Positions 42,088 through 51,105 are shown, counted from the stretch's first letter. The stretch: DNA of 64,000 nt from Clostridiales bacterium (GCA_020859945.1 JAJBVG010000050.1:1-64000); one strand, 5' to 3'. A program made the numbers and translations. Notes: a model not told the origin generated them from the sequence alone.

Positions 42088-44082
42088 GTGTACCAGGCCC
42101 TGTACCGCAAATGGCGGCCCCAGACCTTTGACGACGTGGTGGGGCAGTCCCATATCACCCGGACGCTGAAAAAGCAGGTGACCACCGGCCACCTGTCCCA
42201 CGCCTATCTCTTCACCGGCACCCGGGGCACCGGCAAGACCACCTGCGCCAAGCTGCTGGCCAAGGCGGTGAACTGCGAGAACCCGGTGGGGGGCAACCCC
42301 TGCGGCCAATGCGCCGCCTGTCGGGGCATCGACAGCGGCTCCATCCTGGACGTGGTGGAGCTGGACGCCGCCTCCAACAACGGCGTGGACCAGGTCCGTG
42401 CCCTCCGGGACGAGGCCGTGTACGCCCCCGCCGCAGTGCGCCGCCGGGTGTACATCATCGACGAGGTACACATGCTGTCGGTGGCAGCCTTCAACGCCCT
42501 GCTGAAAATTCTGGAGGAGCCGCCGGAACATCTGATGTTCATTCTGGCCACTACTGAGCTGCACAAGGTCCCCGCCACCATTTTGTCCCGGTGTCAGCGC
42601 TTCTCCTTTAAACGCATCCAGCCCGCCGACATCCAGAACCGTCTGCGGTACATCGCCCAGGCGGAGGGCATCGACCTGACCGAGGACGGCGCCGCGCTGC
42701 TGGCGCGGCTGGCGGACGGGGCGTTGCGGGATGCCCTCTCCCTGCTGGACCAGTGCGCAGTCTCCGGCGGTCGGGTGGACAAGGACGCCGTGCTGGACGC
42801 GCTGGGTCTTGCGGGCAACACCAAAACCGCCCACATTATGAACCACATCCGCCGGGGCGACACCGCCCAGGCCCTGACCGAGCTGGGGGAACTGTACGCC
42901 GCCGGCAAAGACGTGGGGGCGGTGCTCTCCGAGCTGGCGGGACTGACCCGCGACCTGCTGCTGCGGCAGACCACCGGCGGCAACGCCCCCGGCCTGATGG
43001 CCGGAGGATACGACGAGGCCACCATGCAGGCCCTGTCCCGTGGCCTTTCCAGCCAGCGGCTGTTGCACATGCTGACCCTGCTCCAGGACACCCAGGCCAA
43101 GCTAAAAAACAGTGCCAACCGGCGCACCGACGCAGAGCTTTGCATCATCCAGCTGTGTGACCGGACGCTGGACGGTTCGGTGCTGAGCCTTTCCGAGCGG
43201 CTCAGCCGCATCGAGGCGGCCTGGGCCAACGGGCAGATGCCGTCAGGCGGAAAAGGAACACGCCGCCCTTTTGAGGATACCTCCCAGGCCAATGAAGTCG
43301 GGGAAGAAATTTTTACCGAATCGGCCGCTCCCCAGGAGGAAATGCAGGACCTGCCCACGGACGATGTACCACCAGCGTCCAGCGATGCTGCCCGGGCATT
43401 GCCCCTCTCCGCGGAGACCATTCCTGAGCCAAAAGAAGCGCAGCTTTTTTCGGAAGAAATGCCGCCGCTGCCAGAGGAGCCGCCTGTTTTGGAAACACCG
43501 CCTCTCCCGGAAGAACCTCCCCTTCCCGAACCGCCGCTCACCTCTCAGACGATGGAGCACCCGGTACGACCAGCGCCGCCGGTCAAAAAAGCGCAGCGGA
43601 AAAAAGGCAGCAAGCCGACGGGAGACCCCCGGTTCTGGCAGGAGCTGGCCCCCACGCTGCAACGTGCGGTGGGGCCCATCGCCTTTGGCTTCATTTCCAA
43701 GCAGATGGTGTCGGGGCGGTACGCCGACGGCGTGCTGACCCTGTACGTCTCCGACGACGGGATCAGAAAGTGGTTCTCTGGTGAGGACCGGCGGGCCAAA
43801 TTGGAACAGGCCGCCGCCGCCAAAGCCCGCCGTCCGGTGCGAGTGGAGTTGGTGGTGGGAAAGCCGGAGGAGAACGGCGCAAAGCCGCAGCTTTCGCCGC
43901 ACAGGGGGCGCGAGGCGGCCCGAAAACCTGCCCAGACAGAGGCAGAGCCTGCCGAGGACGGCTCCGCGCCGTCCCAAAAGGCCGACCCCGCCCCGGAGCC
44001 GTCTCCGGCTGAGCCGGACCCGATGGAAGAACTGCTGGCCTTCGCTCAGGGCGAGGGGAAAACCATCGTTACGATAGAGTGA
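42088..44082 (+). CDS. dnaX: DNA polymerase III subunits gamma/tau
   Basis: Clamp-loader ATPase and replisome organiser. 664 residues: AAA+ core with Walker A GTRGTGKT (about 44-51), a four-cysteine zinc module (about 65-80), Walker B IIDEVHML and sensor 1 ILATTELHK, then domain III (about 240-370), a long Pro/Glu-rich linker (400-500) and a C-terminal tau domain. Translation begins at a GTG (42088) placed 8 bases after GGAGG; the upstream TTG is too close to the SD. Conserved ffs-dnaX-ybaB order. Confidence 0.95.
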   Translation: MYQALYRKWRPQTFDDVVGQSHITRTLKKQVTTGHLSHAYLFTGTRGTGKTTCAKLLAKAVNCENPVGGNPCGQCAACRGIDSGSILDVVELDAASNNGVDQVRALRDEAVYAPAAVRRRVYIIDEVHMLSVAAFNALLKILEEPPEHLMFILATTELHKVPATILSRCQRFSFKRIQPADIQNRLRYIAQAEGIDLTEDGAALLARLADGALRDALSLLDQCAVSGGRVDKDAVLDALGLAGNTKTAHIMNHIRRGDTAQALTELGELYAAGKDVGAVLSELAGLTRDLLLRQTTGGNAPGLMAGGYDEATMQALSRGLSSQRLLHMLTLLQDTQAKLKNSANRRTDAELCIIQLCDRTLDGSVLSLSERLSRIEAAWANGQMPSGGKGTRRPFEDTSQANEVGEEIFTESAAPQEEMQDLPTDDVPPASSDAARALPLSAETIPEPKEAQLFSEEMPPLPEEPPVLETPPLPEEPPLPEPPLTSQTMEHPVRPAPPVKKAQRKKGSKPTGDPRFWQELAPTLQRAVGPIAFGFISKQMVSGRYADGVLTLYVSDDGIRKWFSGEDRRAKLEQAAAAKARRPVRVELVVGKPEENGAKPQLSPHRGREAARKPAQTEAEPAEDGSAPSQKADPAPEPSPAEPDPMEELLAFAQGEGKTIVTIE

Positions 44083-44087
44083 AATAC

Positions 44088-44250
44088 AATGTGCAATTCG
44101 CAATGAGCAATTAGCAATGAACGGTTTTTCAGCCCTGTTCGCTGCAAAAGGGGTACCGGAAAACACGTGGTGTTCCTCGCCGCAAGGCGATGGGAAAAGG
44201 CTGGTTTTTGCTATCATTGCACATTGCACACTGCTAATTGCTAATTAAAC
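44088..44250. repeat. ATTGC-family inverted-repeat element between dnaX and ybaB
   Basis: Left arm of GCAAT units (44088-44121) and right arm of ATTGC units (44213-44250) enclose about 90 bases that contain further stems, including CGCC-GCAA-GGCG (GNRA-type loop, 44179-44190) and CAGCC/GGCTG. It looks like a small non-coding element with repetitive terminal arms. It starts 6 bases after dnaX and ends 6 bases before the ybaB SD. Confidence 0.6.
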
Positions 44251-44268
44251 AATAGAGGAGTTTGAACC

Positions 44269-44622
44269 ATGGCAAAAGGATACAACAGCCGCAACATGCG
44301 GGGCATGGGCGGCGTAGACAAAAACATGCTGCGTCAGGCCCAAAAGATGTCCGCCGATATGCAGAAGAACCAGACCAATCTCCAGAACCGGGAGTACGCC
44401 GCCCAGTCCGGCGGCGGCACGGTAAAGGTTGTGGTCACGGGCCAACACCGGCTCAAATCTATCACCATTGACCCGGAGGCTTTGTCCCCGGAGGATGTGG
44501 AACTGCTCCAGGACATGGTACTCACCGCCGTCAACGACGCCATGGCCCAAGCGGACAAGGACGCCGCCGAGACCATGAACCGCATCACCGGTGGTCTGAA
44601 TCTGGGCAGCCTGGGACTGTAA
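44269..44622 (+). CDS. YbaB/EbfC nucleoid-associated protein
   Basis: Small dimeric DNA-binding protein, 117 residues, with an N-terminal helix rich in Met/Gln (QAQKMSADMQKNQ) and the family core VKVVVTGQHRLKSITIDPEAL plus DMVLTAVNDAMAQADK. AGAGGAG precedes ATG. Its position after dnaX is widely conserved; recR, the usual next gene, is absent here. Confidence 0.93.
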   Translation: MAKGYNSRNMRGMGGVDKNMLRQAQKMSADMQKNQTNLQNREYAAQSGGGTVKVVVTGQHRLKSITIDPEALSPEDVELLQDMVLTAVNDAMAQADKDAAETMNRITGGLNLGSLGL

Positions 44623-44670
44623 CGCAAGCGATTCTGTTCGAGAGACATCAACAGAAAGGGGCGACAGATC

Positions 44671-44994
44671 GTGGACTGGTTCCGCAGACAGGAGAAAAGA
44701 ACACCTCCCCGTCCGATCTCGGCTGACGCTGTGCGGCGGCGAATGGTGTTTCACGGCCAGGTGCAAGGGGTTGGCTTCCGCTGGCAGGCGTCGAACCTGG
44801 CCCGCCAGAGAAACCTGACCGGCTGGGTGCGCAACTGCGACGACGGCACGGTGGAGATGGAGGTCCAGGGACCCAGCGCCGACCTGGACGCGCTGCTGGC
44901 GGACATCCGCCATATGCGCTATGTCCGGGTGGACCGGGTGGACGTGTCAGATATCCCCACGGTGCCGGAGCGGGAGTTTCGGGTCACCTACTGA
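44671..44994 (+). CDS. Acylphosphatase
   Basis: 107 residues; the C-terminal 85 form an acylphosphatase with the signature HGQVQGVGFRWQA (catalytic Arg and, in GWVRNCDDGTVEMEVQG, catalytic Asn). Hydrolyses acyl phosphates such as 1,3-bisphosphoglycerate in the cytoplasm. The N-terminal 23 residues are a basic extension. GTG start at 44671 with AAAGGGG upstream; a start closer to the core (ATG at 44743) would leave only the domain. Confidence 0.9.
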   Translation: MDWFRRQEKRTPPRPISADAVRRRMVFHGQVQGVGFRWQASNLARQRNLTGWVRNCDDGTVEMEVQGPSADLDALLADIRHMRYVRVDRVDVSDIPTVPEREFRVTY

Positions 44995-45042
44995 CGGGAG
45001 ATTCTGATAACCTATAGTTTTTCAGAAGGACAGGTGACAGAA

Positions 45043-45249
45043 ATGACCATACTTTGGGTGTTGATTTTCCTCTGTATCGGGCTGCTGCTGTGGTCGGGTC
45101 AGAAGCTCTACCACATCCACATGAGCCAGACGGACGGCGAAGAGCAGACGGAGGAAAACAAAGCGGCGGAGGACTACGCCCTGAAACGCTCCGGTGTGCT
45201 GCTGGGGTGTATGCTGGTGCTGTGCCTGGCGCTGAACATCCTCCGGTGA
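45043..45249 (+). CDS. Small two-helix membrane protein, unknown
   Basis: 68 residues from ATG 45043 (71 from GTG 45034). Two hydrophobic segments (about 3-18 and 48-66) flank a hydrophilic acidic loop (QTDGEEQTEENKAAEDYALKR). AAGGA and AGGTG lie upstream. No family recognised; spacing after the acylphosphatase and the terminator at 45294 suggest it is the last gene of the dnaX transcript. Confidence 0.7.
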   Translation: MTILWVLIFLCIGLLLWSGQKLYHIHMSQTDGEEQTEENKAAEDYALKRSGVLLGCMLVLCLALNILR

Positions 45250-45293
45250 CAGACTGCGCCTGTGCGGACGCAAAGAGGATAAAACCATAGAAA

Positions 45294-45336
45294 CCACGCG
45301 GGCAGCGGAAAAAATCTCCGCCCCGCGTGGTTTTTT
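45294..45336 (+). terminator. Terminator of the dnaX-ybaB transcript
   Basis: Outer 9-bp GC-rich stem (45294-45302 with 45322-45330), short inner CGG/CCG stem, then six T (45331-45336). Lies between convergent genes and may also weakly stop hemL. Confidence 0.85.
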
Positions 45337-45351
45337 GCACTTTTTCCCGGT

Positions 45352-46629
45352 TTACAGCGTCCCAAACACCCGCTCGGCGGTGTTCAGCGTGCGGACGATG
45401 TCGTCGGCGGTGTGAGCGTTGGAGAGGAACATAGCCTCGAACTGGGAGGGGGCCGCGTACACGCCGCCCGCCAGCATCCCCCGGTAATACCGGGCGAAGC
45501 GCTCCAAATCGCTGGCGCAGGCCCCCGCGTAGCCGGTGACGGGGTCCTCGGTGAAGAAAATCGTCAGCAGGGACGAGACCTGGTTGACCTGCACAGGGAG
45601 GCCCCTGGCCTCTGCCAGCTGCCGCAGACCGGAGGCCAGCATCGCCCCTTTCTGGCTGATGTTGGTGTAGACCTCCGGGTGCTCGTAGAGATAGGTCAGC
45701 TGAGCCAGCCCCGCCGCCATCGCCACCGGGTTGCCGGAGAGGGTCCCCGCCTGGTAGATAGGGCCGCAGGGGGCCACCTGCTCCATGTGGGCGCGGCTGC
45801 CGCCGTAGGCCCCCACGGGCATCCCGCCGCCGATGATCTTGCCGTAGGTGACAAGGTCCGCCCGGACGCCGAAGTACTCCTGCGCGCCGCCGGGAGCCAG
45901 CCGGAACCCGGTGATGACCTCGTCGAAGATGAGCAGCGCGCCGCTCTGGTCGCAGAGCTGCCGCAGCCCCGTCAAAAAGCCCTTTTGGGGCGGGATGACG
46001 CCCATATTCGCGGCCACCGGCTCTACAATGACCGCCGCCACCTGGCCGGGGTTGGCCTCCAGCAGGGCGGCCACGCTGTCCAGGTCGTTGTACTGGGCGG
46101 TTAGGGTATCTCCGGCGGTGGAGGCGGTGACGCCTTTGGAATCGGGACTGCCGCCGGTCAGCGCGCCGGAACCGGCCTTGACCAGCATGGAATCGCTGTG
46201 GCCGTGGTAGCACCCGGCGAACTTGATGATTTTCGTGCGGCCCGTCACACCGCGGGCCACCCGCAGGGCGGACATGACCGCCTCGGTGCCGGAGTTGACC
46301 ATCCGCACCATCTCCAGACCGGGGACCATCTGCACCATCAGCTCAGCGATGTCCACCTCCGCCTGGCAGGGCGCGCCGAAGGACAGGCCGTTGCCCACCG
46401 CCTGCCGGACGGCCTCCGCCACAGGAGGGAAGTTGTGGCCCAGGATCATAGGACCCCAGGAGCCTACGTAGTCGATGTACGTCCGGCCCTCCACGTCGCT
46501 GATGTGGGAGCCGTCCGCCTTTTCAATAAAGCGCGGCTCGCAGCCCACGTTTTTACAGGCCCGCACCGGGGAGTTGACCCCGCCGGGCAGCACTTTTACC
46601 GCCCGTTCAAAAAGAGTATGAGAATCCAT
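45352..46629 (-). CDS. hemL: Glutamate-1-semialdehyde 2,1-aminomutase
   Basis: PLP enzyme producing 5-aminolevulinate from glutamate-1-semialdehyde in tetrapyrrole synthesis. 425 residues with the PLP lysine in TYGKIIGGGMPVGAYGG (about 266), and LLIFDEVITGFRLAPGG. ATG at 46629 shares bases with the hemB stop (TGATG) and has AAGGAG upstream; the long N-terminal frame extension lies within hemB. Confidence 0.95.
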   Translation of the reverse strand: MDSHTLFERAVKVLPGGVNSPVRACKNVGCEPRFIEKADGSHISDVEGRTYIDYVGSWGPMILGHNFPPVAEAVRQAVGNGLSFGAPCQAEVDIAELMVQMVPGLEMVRMVNSGTEAVMSALRVARGVTGRTKIIKFAGCYHGHSDSMLVKAGSGALTGGSPDSKGVTASTAGDTLTAQYNDLDSVAALLEANPGQVAAVIVEPVAANMGVIPPQKGFLTGLRQLCDQSGALLIFDEVITGFRLAPGGAQEYFGVRADLVTYGKIIGGGMPVGAYGGSRAHMEQVAPCGPIYQAGTLSGNPVAMAAGLAQLTYLYEHPEVYTNISQKGAMLASGLRQLAEARGLPVQVNQVSSLLTIFFTEDPVTGYAGACASDLERFARYYRGMLAGGVYAAPSQFEAMFLSNAHTADDIVRTLNTAERVFGTL

Positions 46630-47612
46630 CAGCCGATGTCTCCTTTCCGCATGGCGTCCGCCAGCTCCAGGGCGTAGTAGGTAATGAGGATGTCCGCGCC
46701 CGCCCGGTAGACGGAGACGGCGGACTCGCACATGACCCGGTATTCGTCAATGAGACCCGCGGCGGCAGCGGCCTTGACCATGGCGTACTCGCCGGAGACG
46801 GCGTAGGCGCAGACGGGCAGGTCGTAACGGTCCGCCACCCGGCGCAGTACGTCCAGATACGGGAGGGCGGGCTTGACCATCAGAATGTCCGCGCCTTCCT
46901 CCACGTCCAAATCGCACTCCTTCAGGGCCTCTTTGGCGTTATGGGGGTCCATCTGGTAGCCCCGGCGGTCCCCAAAGGCAGGGGCGCTGCCCGCCGCGTC
47001 CCGGAAGGGGCCGTAAAAGGCAGAGGCGTATTTCGCCGCGTAGGACAGGATGGGGGTGGTCTGGTGGCCGTGCTGGTCCAGCGTTTGGCGGATGGCGGCA
47101 ATGCGTCCGTCCATCATATCCGAAGGGGCCACCATGTCCGCCCCGGCCTCTACATGGGACAGAGCGATTTTGGCCAGCACCTCCAGGGTCTTGTCGTTGT
47201 CCACCTCCTGGCCGGAGAGGATACCACAGTGTCCGTGGTCGGTGTACTCGCACATACACACATCGGTGACGACGTACATCTCCGGGCAGTAGGCTTTAAT
47301 GGCGCGGATAGCCCGCTGAATGACGCCCTCCGGGTCGTAGGCGGCGCTGGCGCAGCCGTCCTTGTGGTCAGGGATGCCGAAGAGCAGCAGCCGACTGACG
47401 CCGTGGGCCAGGCACTTGTCCACCAGAACGGGGACCTGGTCCACCGACCAGTGATATTGTCCGGGCAGGGAGGGAATCTCCCGCTGAATGTTGGTCCCCT
47501 CCACGAAGAACACCGGGTAAATTAAGCTCTCCGGGGACATCCGGGTTTCCCGCACCATCTGGCGGATGGAGGAATTGCCCCGCAGACGGCGGGGGCGCTT
47601 TGTCAGTTCCAT
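46629..47612 (-). CDS. hemB: Delta-aminolevulinic acid dehydratase (porphobilinogen synthase)
   Basis: Condenses two 5-aminolevulinates to porphobilinogen. Zinc-type cysteine cluster DVCMCEYTDHGHCG (about 118-131) and Schiff-base lysine in MVKPALPYLD (about 245). ATG at 47612 (MELTKRPRR) has TTGGAG 9 bases upstream; upstream ATGs at 47621 and 47648 are less likely. Coupled to hemL; later tetrapyrrole genes are not in the window, so the end product (heme, siroheme or cobalamin) is open. Confidence 0.95.
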   Translation of the reverse strand: MELTKRPRRLRGNSSIRQMVRETRMSPESLIYPVFFVEGTNIQREIPSLPGQYHWSVDQVPVLVDKCLAHGVSRLLLFGIPDHKDGCASAAYDPEGVIQRAIRAIKAYCPEMYVVTDVCMCEYTDHGHCGILSGQEVDNDKTLEVLAKIALSHVEAGADMVAPSDMMDGRIAAIRQTLDQHGHQTTPILSYAAKYASAFYGPFRDAAGSAPAFGDRRGYQMDPHNAKEALKECDLDVEEGADILMVKPALPYLDVLRRVADRYDLPVCAYAVSGEYAMVKAAAAAGLIDEYRVMCESAVSVYRAGADILITYYALELADAMRKGDIG

Positions 47613-47649
47613 TTGATTCATCTCCAAATTTCTATCAGAAAAATACATT

Positions 47650-48204
47650 TTATTGGCCCGTCATGCGGTACATCAGCGCAGCGCCGTTTTCCTTGAGCCA
47701 CTTGTCCCACTTCCAATAGTCTGGGAACACCCGCAGCACCTCGGCATAAAACCGGTCGGAGTGGTTCATTTCCTTCCGGTGGCACAGCTCATGAACCACC
47801 ACGCTGTCCAGCACCTCCGGCGGGGCCAGCATCAGCAGACAGTTGAAGTTCAGGTTGCCCTTGCCGGAGCAGCTGCCCCACTTGGAACGCTGGTTACGGA
47901 TGGTGATACGGCCATAGGTCACGCCGATTTTCGGCGCATAGTACCGCACCCGCTCCGGGATGACCTTCACCGCCTCGTCCGCCAGGGCGCGAATTTCCTC
48001 CTCCGTCAGCAGGGGCAGCTCCGCTAAGGCTGCACGCCGTGCCTCGTACTGGGCCAGGCTCTTTTCGATCCACGCCTGGTTTTTGGCAACGAACGCCCGG
48101 ATTTGCGCGTCCGTGGTGCGCATGGGGGCGCGGACGATGACGCCTCTGGCGTCCACCTGGACCGACAGGGTCTTTCGGGCGGAACGAATCACAGTGTATT
48201 CCAT
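47650..48204 (-). CDS. YgjP-like M48/SprT-type metallopeptidase
   Basis: 184-residue putative zinc peptidase of the YgjP (DUF45/WLM) family. The core is NQRSKWGSCSGKGNLNFN followed by the HELCHRKEMNHSDRFY zinc motif (HExxH about 141-145, distal His in NHSDRF). Members sometimes sit with nucleic-acid processing genes; function uncertain. First gene of the hemB-hemL transcript; its ATG lies about 65 bases downstream of the promoter at 48274-48302. Confidence 0.87.
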   Translation of the reverse strand: MEYTVIRSARKTLSVQVDARGVIVRAPMRTTDAQIRAFVAKNQAWIEKSLAQYEARRAALAELPLLTEEEIRALADEAVKVIPERVRYYAPKIGVTYGRITIRNQRSKWGSCSGKGNLNFNCLLMLAPPEVLDSVVVHELCHRKEMNHSDRFYAEVLRVFPDYWKWDKWLKENGAALMYRMTGQ

Positions 48205-48273
48205 GGGTGGGCGCTCCTTTCTGCGGCTGTTTGCTCAGGCGTTCGGGGTTCTCTCACATCTAACGCCTGTTTT

Positions 48274-48302
48274 ATTGTATACTACGAAAAACAAACCGTC
48301 AA
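48274..48302 (-). promoter_or_regulatory. Promoter of the YgjP-hemB-hemL unit
   Basis: Minus strand: -35 TTGACG (48297-48302), 17-bp spacer, -10 TACAAT (48274-48279). Confidence 0.75.
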
Positions 48303-48556
48303 GGCGGCGTGCGCAATTCAACGGGAACGAACTTTCCCGCTCCCCTGTTTTTGAGGAAAATATTCTCTGCTCCAGAGACGCCGCCCCGCAGCCCCTCCCA
48401 ATGGGGAAATTTTGTTTTTCTGTGAACAATCGGTAAAAATTGTCCCTATTTTGCAAAATCTCTTCCCTTTTCCCCGTCAATCTGTTATACTCGTTGCAAT
48501 TTCTTTCGCTGTCGGGCGGCGCAGAGCCGCCTGGCGCAGACAGTGAGGTGCATTTT

Positions 48557-50086
48557 TTGAGGAACGAAAAAACCAGGCTGCGGGAAAAGCTGCTGGAGGC
48601 GCTGCGGGCCGTCCTGCCCATTATCGGCATTGTGCTGGCGCTGAGCTTCACCATTGCGCCCATCTCCCCCAGCGTGCTGCTGTGCTTTCTGCTGGGGGCG
48701 GTGCTGGTCATTGTGGGCATGATGTTCTTCACCCTGGGCGCGGAGATTGCCATGACGCCCATGGGCGAACGGGTGGGCGGCAGCCTGTCCAAATGCCGAA
48801 ACCTGGCCGTCATCGTGGGCGTTGCCTTCCTTCTGGGCTTTGTCATCACCATCTCGGAGCCGGACTTGCAGGTACTGGCGGGGCAGGTGCCGTCCATCCC
48901 CAATCGGGTGCTGATTTTGGCGGTTGCCGCCGGGGTGGGCCTGTTTCTGGTGGTGGCGCTGCTGCGGATGCTCTTCGGCATCCCCCTGGCCCCGGTGCTG
49001 GCTGTGCTGTACGCCGCCGTTTTCGTGCTGGCCTTCCTGGTTCCGCAGAATTTTGTGGCTATCGCTTTCGATTCCGGCGGCGTGACCACCGGCCCTATGA
49101 CCGTCCCCTTTATCATGGCCCTGGGCGTGGGCGTCACCGCCATCCGCGGGGACCGCAACGCCGCAGACGACAGCTTCGGCCTTATCTCCCTGTGTTCCAT
49201 CGGCCCCATCCTGGCGGTGATGATCCTGGGCCTGGTCTACCAGACGGACAGTGGCAGTTACACCGCCGCGTCGATCCCCCAGGTGGAGGACTCCGTGGAG
49301 CTTTGGAGCCTGTTTCTGGAGGGCTTCCCGGAGTACCTCCGGGAGATGGCCGTCTCGCTGCTGCCCATCGTAGCGTTTTTCGGTCTGTTTCAGGTAACTG
49401 TTCTGCATATGCGCAAACGTCCCCTCATCCGTATTCTCATCGGCCTGGCCTACACCTATGTGGGGCTGGTGCTGTTCCTGACCGGAGCCAACGTGGGCTT
49501 TATGCCCGCCGGAAGCTACCTGGGAACCGTGCTGGCCGGTCTGGACTACAACTGGGTCCTCATCCCCATCGGAATGGTCATCGGCTACTTTATCGTCAGG
49601 GCGGAACCGGCGGTCTACGTGCTGAACAAACAGGTGGAGGAACTGACCGACGGAACCATCTCCGCTGCCGCCATGGGAGCCAGCCTCTCCATCGGCGTGG
49701 CAATCTCGGTTGGTCTATCCATGCTGCGGGTGCTGACCGGTATCCCCATCCTCTACTTCCTGATTCCCGGCTACGCCCTGGCGTTGGGCCTGTCGCTGGT
49801 GGTGCCGAAGATTTTCACAGCCATCGCCTTCGACTCCGGCGGCGTGGCCTCCGGCCCCATGACGGCGGCCTTTCTGCTCCCTCTGGCCCAGGGCGCCTGT
49901 TCCGCCGTGGGCGGCGACATCGTCAGCGACGCCTTTGGCGTGGTGGCGATGGTGGCCATGACCCCGCTGATTACCATCCAAATCCTGGGTGTCGTCTATC
50001 AGCTCCAGAGCCGCAGGAGACAGGCGGCAGCGCCGGACTTCACCGCTCTGGAATGGCTGGACGACAACGCCATTATCGAGCTGTAA
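48557..50086 (+). CDS. DUF1538 membrane protein, tandem repeat
   Basis: Polytopic membrane protein (about 509 residues, 12-14 helices) made of two DUF1538 halves. The same signature, AIAFDSGGV followed by (T/A)(T/S)GPMT, occurs near residues 169 and 423, about 254 residues apart, implying internal duplication and a transporter-like inverted or tandem fold. TTG at 48557 is preferred because GAGGTG lies 6 bases upstream; the earlier TTG at 48440 would translate through a -10-like TATACT (48486). DUF1538 proteins are usually encoded with a PII-type protein, as here; the cargo is unknown. Confidence 0.88.
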   Translation: MRNEKTRLREKLLEALRAVLPIIGIVLALSFTIAPISPSVLLCFLLGAVLVIVGMMFFTLGAEIAMTPMGERVGGSLSKCRNLAVIVGVAFLLGFVITISEPDLQVLAGQVPSIPNRVLILAVAAGVGLFLVVALLRMLFGIPLAPVLAVLYAAVFVLAFLVPQNFVAIAFDSGGVTTGPMTVPFIMALGVGVTAIRGDRNAADDSFGLISLCSIGPILAVMILGLVYQTDSGSYTAASIPQVEDSVELWSLFLEGFPEYLREMAVSLLPIVAFFGLFQVTVLHMRKRPLIRILIGLAYTYVGLVLFLTGANVGFMPAGSYLGTVLAGLDYNWVLIPIGMVIGYFIVRAEPAVYVLNKQVEELTDGTISAAAMGASLSIGVAISVGLSMLRVLTGIPILYFLIPGYALALGLSLVVPKIFTAIAFDSGGVASGPMTAAFLLPLAQGACSAVGGDIVSDAFGVVAMVAMTPLITIQILGVVYQLQSRRRQAAAPDFTALEWLDDNAIIEL

Positions 50087-50104
50087 GGAGAGGAGGAGCG
50101 AACT

Positions 50105-50806
50105 GTGAGCGAGCTGTACTTAATGGTATCCATTACCAACCGGAAACAGCACAAGCGTTTCCAGCGGTTTTATAAGGAGTGCAAACTGGGGATGTCCCTC
50201 CAGATGCTGGGCCGGGGCACGGCTGCCAACGAGATGTTGGACTACCTGGGCTTGGAGGCGTCGGAAAAAGACGTGTTCCTCTCCCCTGTCACCGGCGAAA
50301 CCTGGGCGAGAGTGAAAAAGGGCCTGCAAAGCAAGCTGCGCATCGACGTGCCGGGCACCGGCGTGGCCTTCATCGTCCCGCTGAGCAGCATCGGCGGCAA
50401 ACGCCAGATGATGTTTCTGATGGGACAGCAAAAATTAGAGATCGGGGAGGAATCGACCTTGAAAGATACCAAATATGAGCTTCTGGTGGCCATCTCCAAC
50501 CAGGGATACACCTCTATGGTCATGGACGCGGCCCGTGCGGTGGGCGCGTCCGGCGGAACCGTCCTCCACGCCAAGGGCACCGGCATGGAGAAGGCGGAAC
50601 AATTCCTCGGCGTCTCCCTGGTGGCAGAAAAGGAGCTGGTGCTCATCGTGGTAAAAAAAGCCAAAAAGAACGATATCATGGGGGCGATCATGGCGGACGC
50701 CGGTCTGGACAGCCCGGCGGGAACCATCGTCTTTTCCCTGCCCGTCACCGACACGGCGGGGATGCGCCTGATCGAGGAGGACGGGGAAAACGAAGCTGCC
50801 CCGTAA
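50105..50806 (+). CDS. Double PII-like regulatory protein
   Basis: 233 residues formed by two PII-type ferredoxin-like halves (about 3-103 and 122-222), seen from the repeated pattern of (L/Y)xLMVxI...GRGTA in half 1 and ELLVAISNQG...HAKGTG in half 2. PII proteins sense nitrogen, energy or carbon signals and gate transporters. GTG start at 50105 with GGAGGAG upstream, 18 bases after the DUF1538 gene, so it is likely the cytoplasmic gate of that membrane protein. The effector cannot be predicted. Confidence 0.85.
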   Translation: MSELYLMVSITNRKQHKRFQRFYKECKLGMSLQMLGRGTAANEMLDYLGLEASEKDVFLSPVTGETWARVKKGLQSKLRIDVPGTGVAFIVPLSSIGGKRQMMFLMGQQKLEIGEESTLKDTKYELLVAISNQGYTSMVMDAARAVGASGGTVLHAKGTGMEKAEQFLGVSLVAEKELVLIVVKKAKKNDIMGAIMADAGLDSPAGTIVFSLPVTDTAGMRLIEEDGENEAAP

Positions 50807-50839
50807 AACCCGCTTGATCCCCTTACACAGCTTACACAG

Positions 50840-51047
50840 CGCGGGACGGCCTCTCCGTCCCGCGGGGGCCTGTCGGAGACAGGCCCTCGACCAAAATCAC
50901 GGATTTTGGTCGAAAATGCGGCCCCGGCAGCGCACTCGCTGCGCTCGCACGTTTGGGGCCTCCCTGTGTGCTTTTGCCGGTACACGCCCGGCTAAAAGCA
51001 CGGATTTCAATTTATTTTGTTGCTTACGCAACAAAACTCCTGCGGAG
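50840..51047. repeat. Array of seven abutting hairpins
   Basis: Between the PII-like gene and the Big_2 gene no reading frame is supported. Instead, consecutive stems with small loops sit almost end to end: 50840-50864 (10 bp), 50866-50886 (9 bp), 50888-50912 (11 bp), 50927-50942 (6 bp, inside GGCCCC/GGGGCC at 50920-50960), 50968-51001 (13 bp with a bulge), 51015-51036 (9 bp) and 51037-51047 (4 bp). No gene or known RNA family recognised. Confidence 0.7.
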
Positions 51048-51105
51048 GGCTTCTATAACTTTTCATTACACTTAATTCGCTGAAAATGGCTTTTTGACAA
51101 CCTGG

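Noticed and set aside
43584..43603. Two A6 runs in dnaX near the linker, recalling the programmed frameshift that makes gamma in E. coli.
   Set aside because: The codon phasing gives C-AAA-AAA and G-AAA-AAA rather than A-AAA-AAG, and the shifted frames stay open for a long distance, so no short gamma product results.
45352..46731. Extended hemL start at 46731.
   Set aside because: The extra 34 residues overlap hemB in another frame and have no homology; ATG at 46629 with AAGGAG fits the family start.
48440..48556. Upstream TTG start for the DUF1538 protein.
   Set aside because: Adds 39 unconserved residues across a probable promoter region; TTG at 48557 has a proper GAGGTG site.
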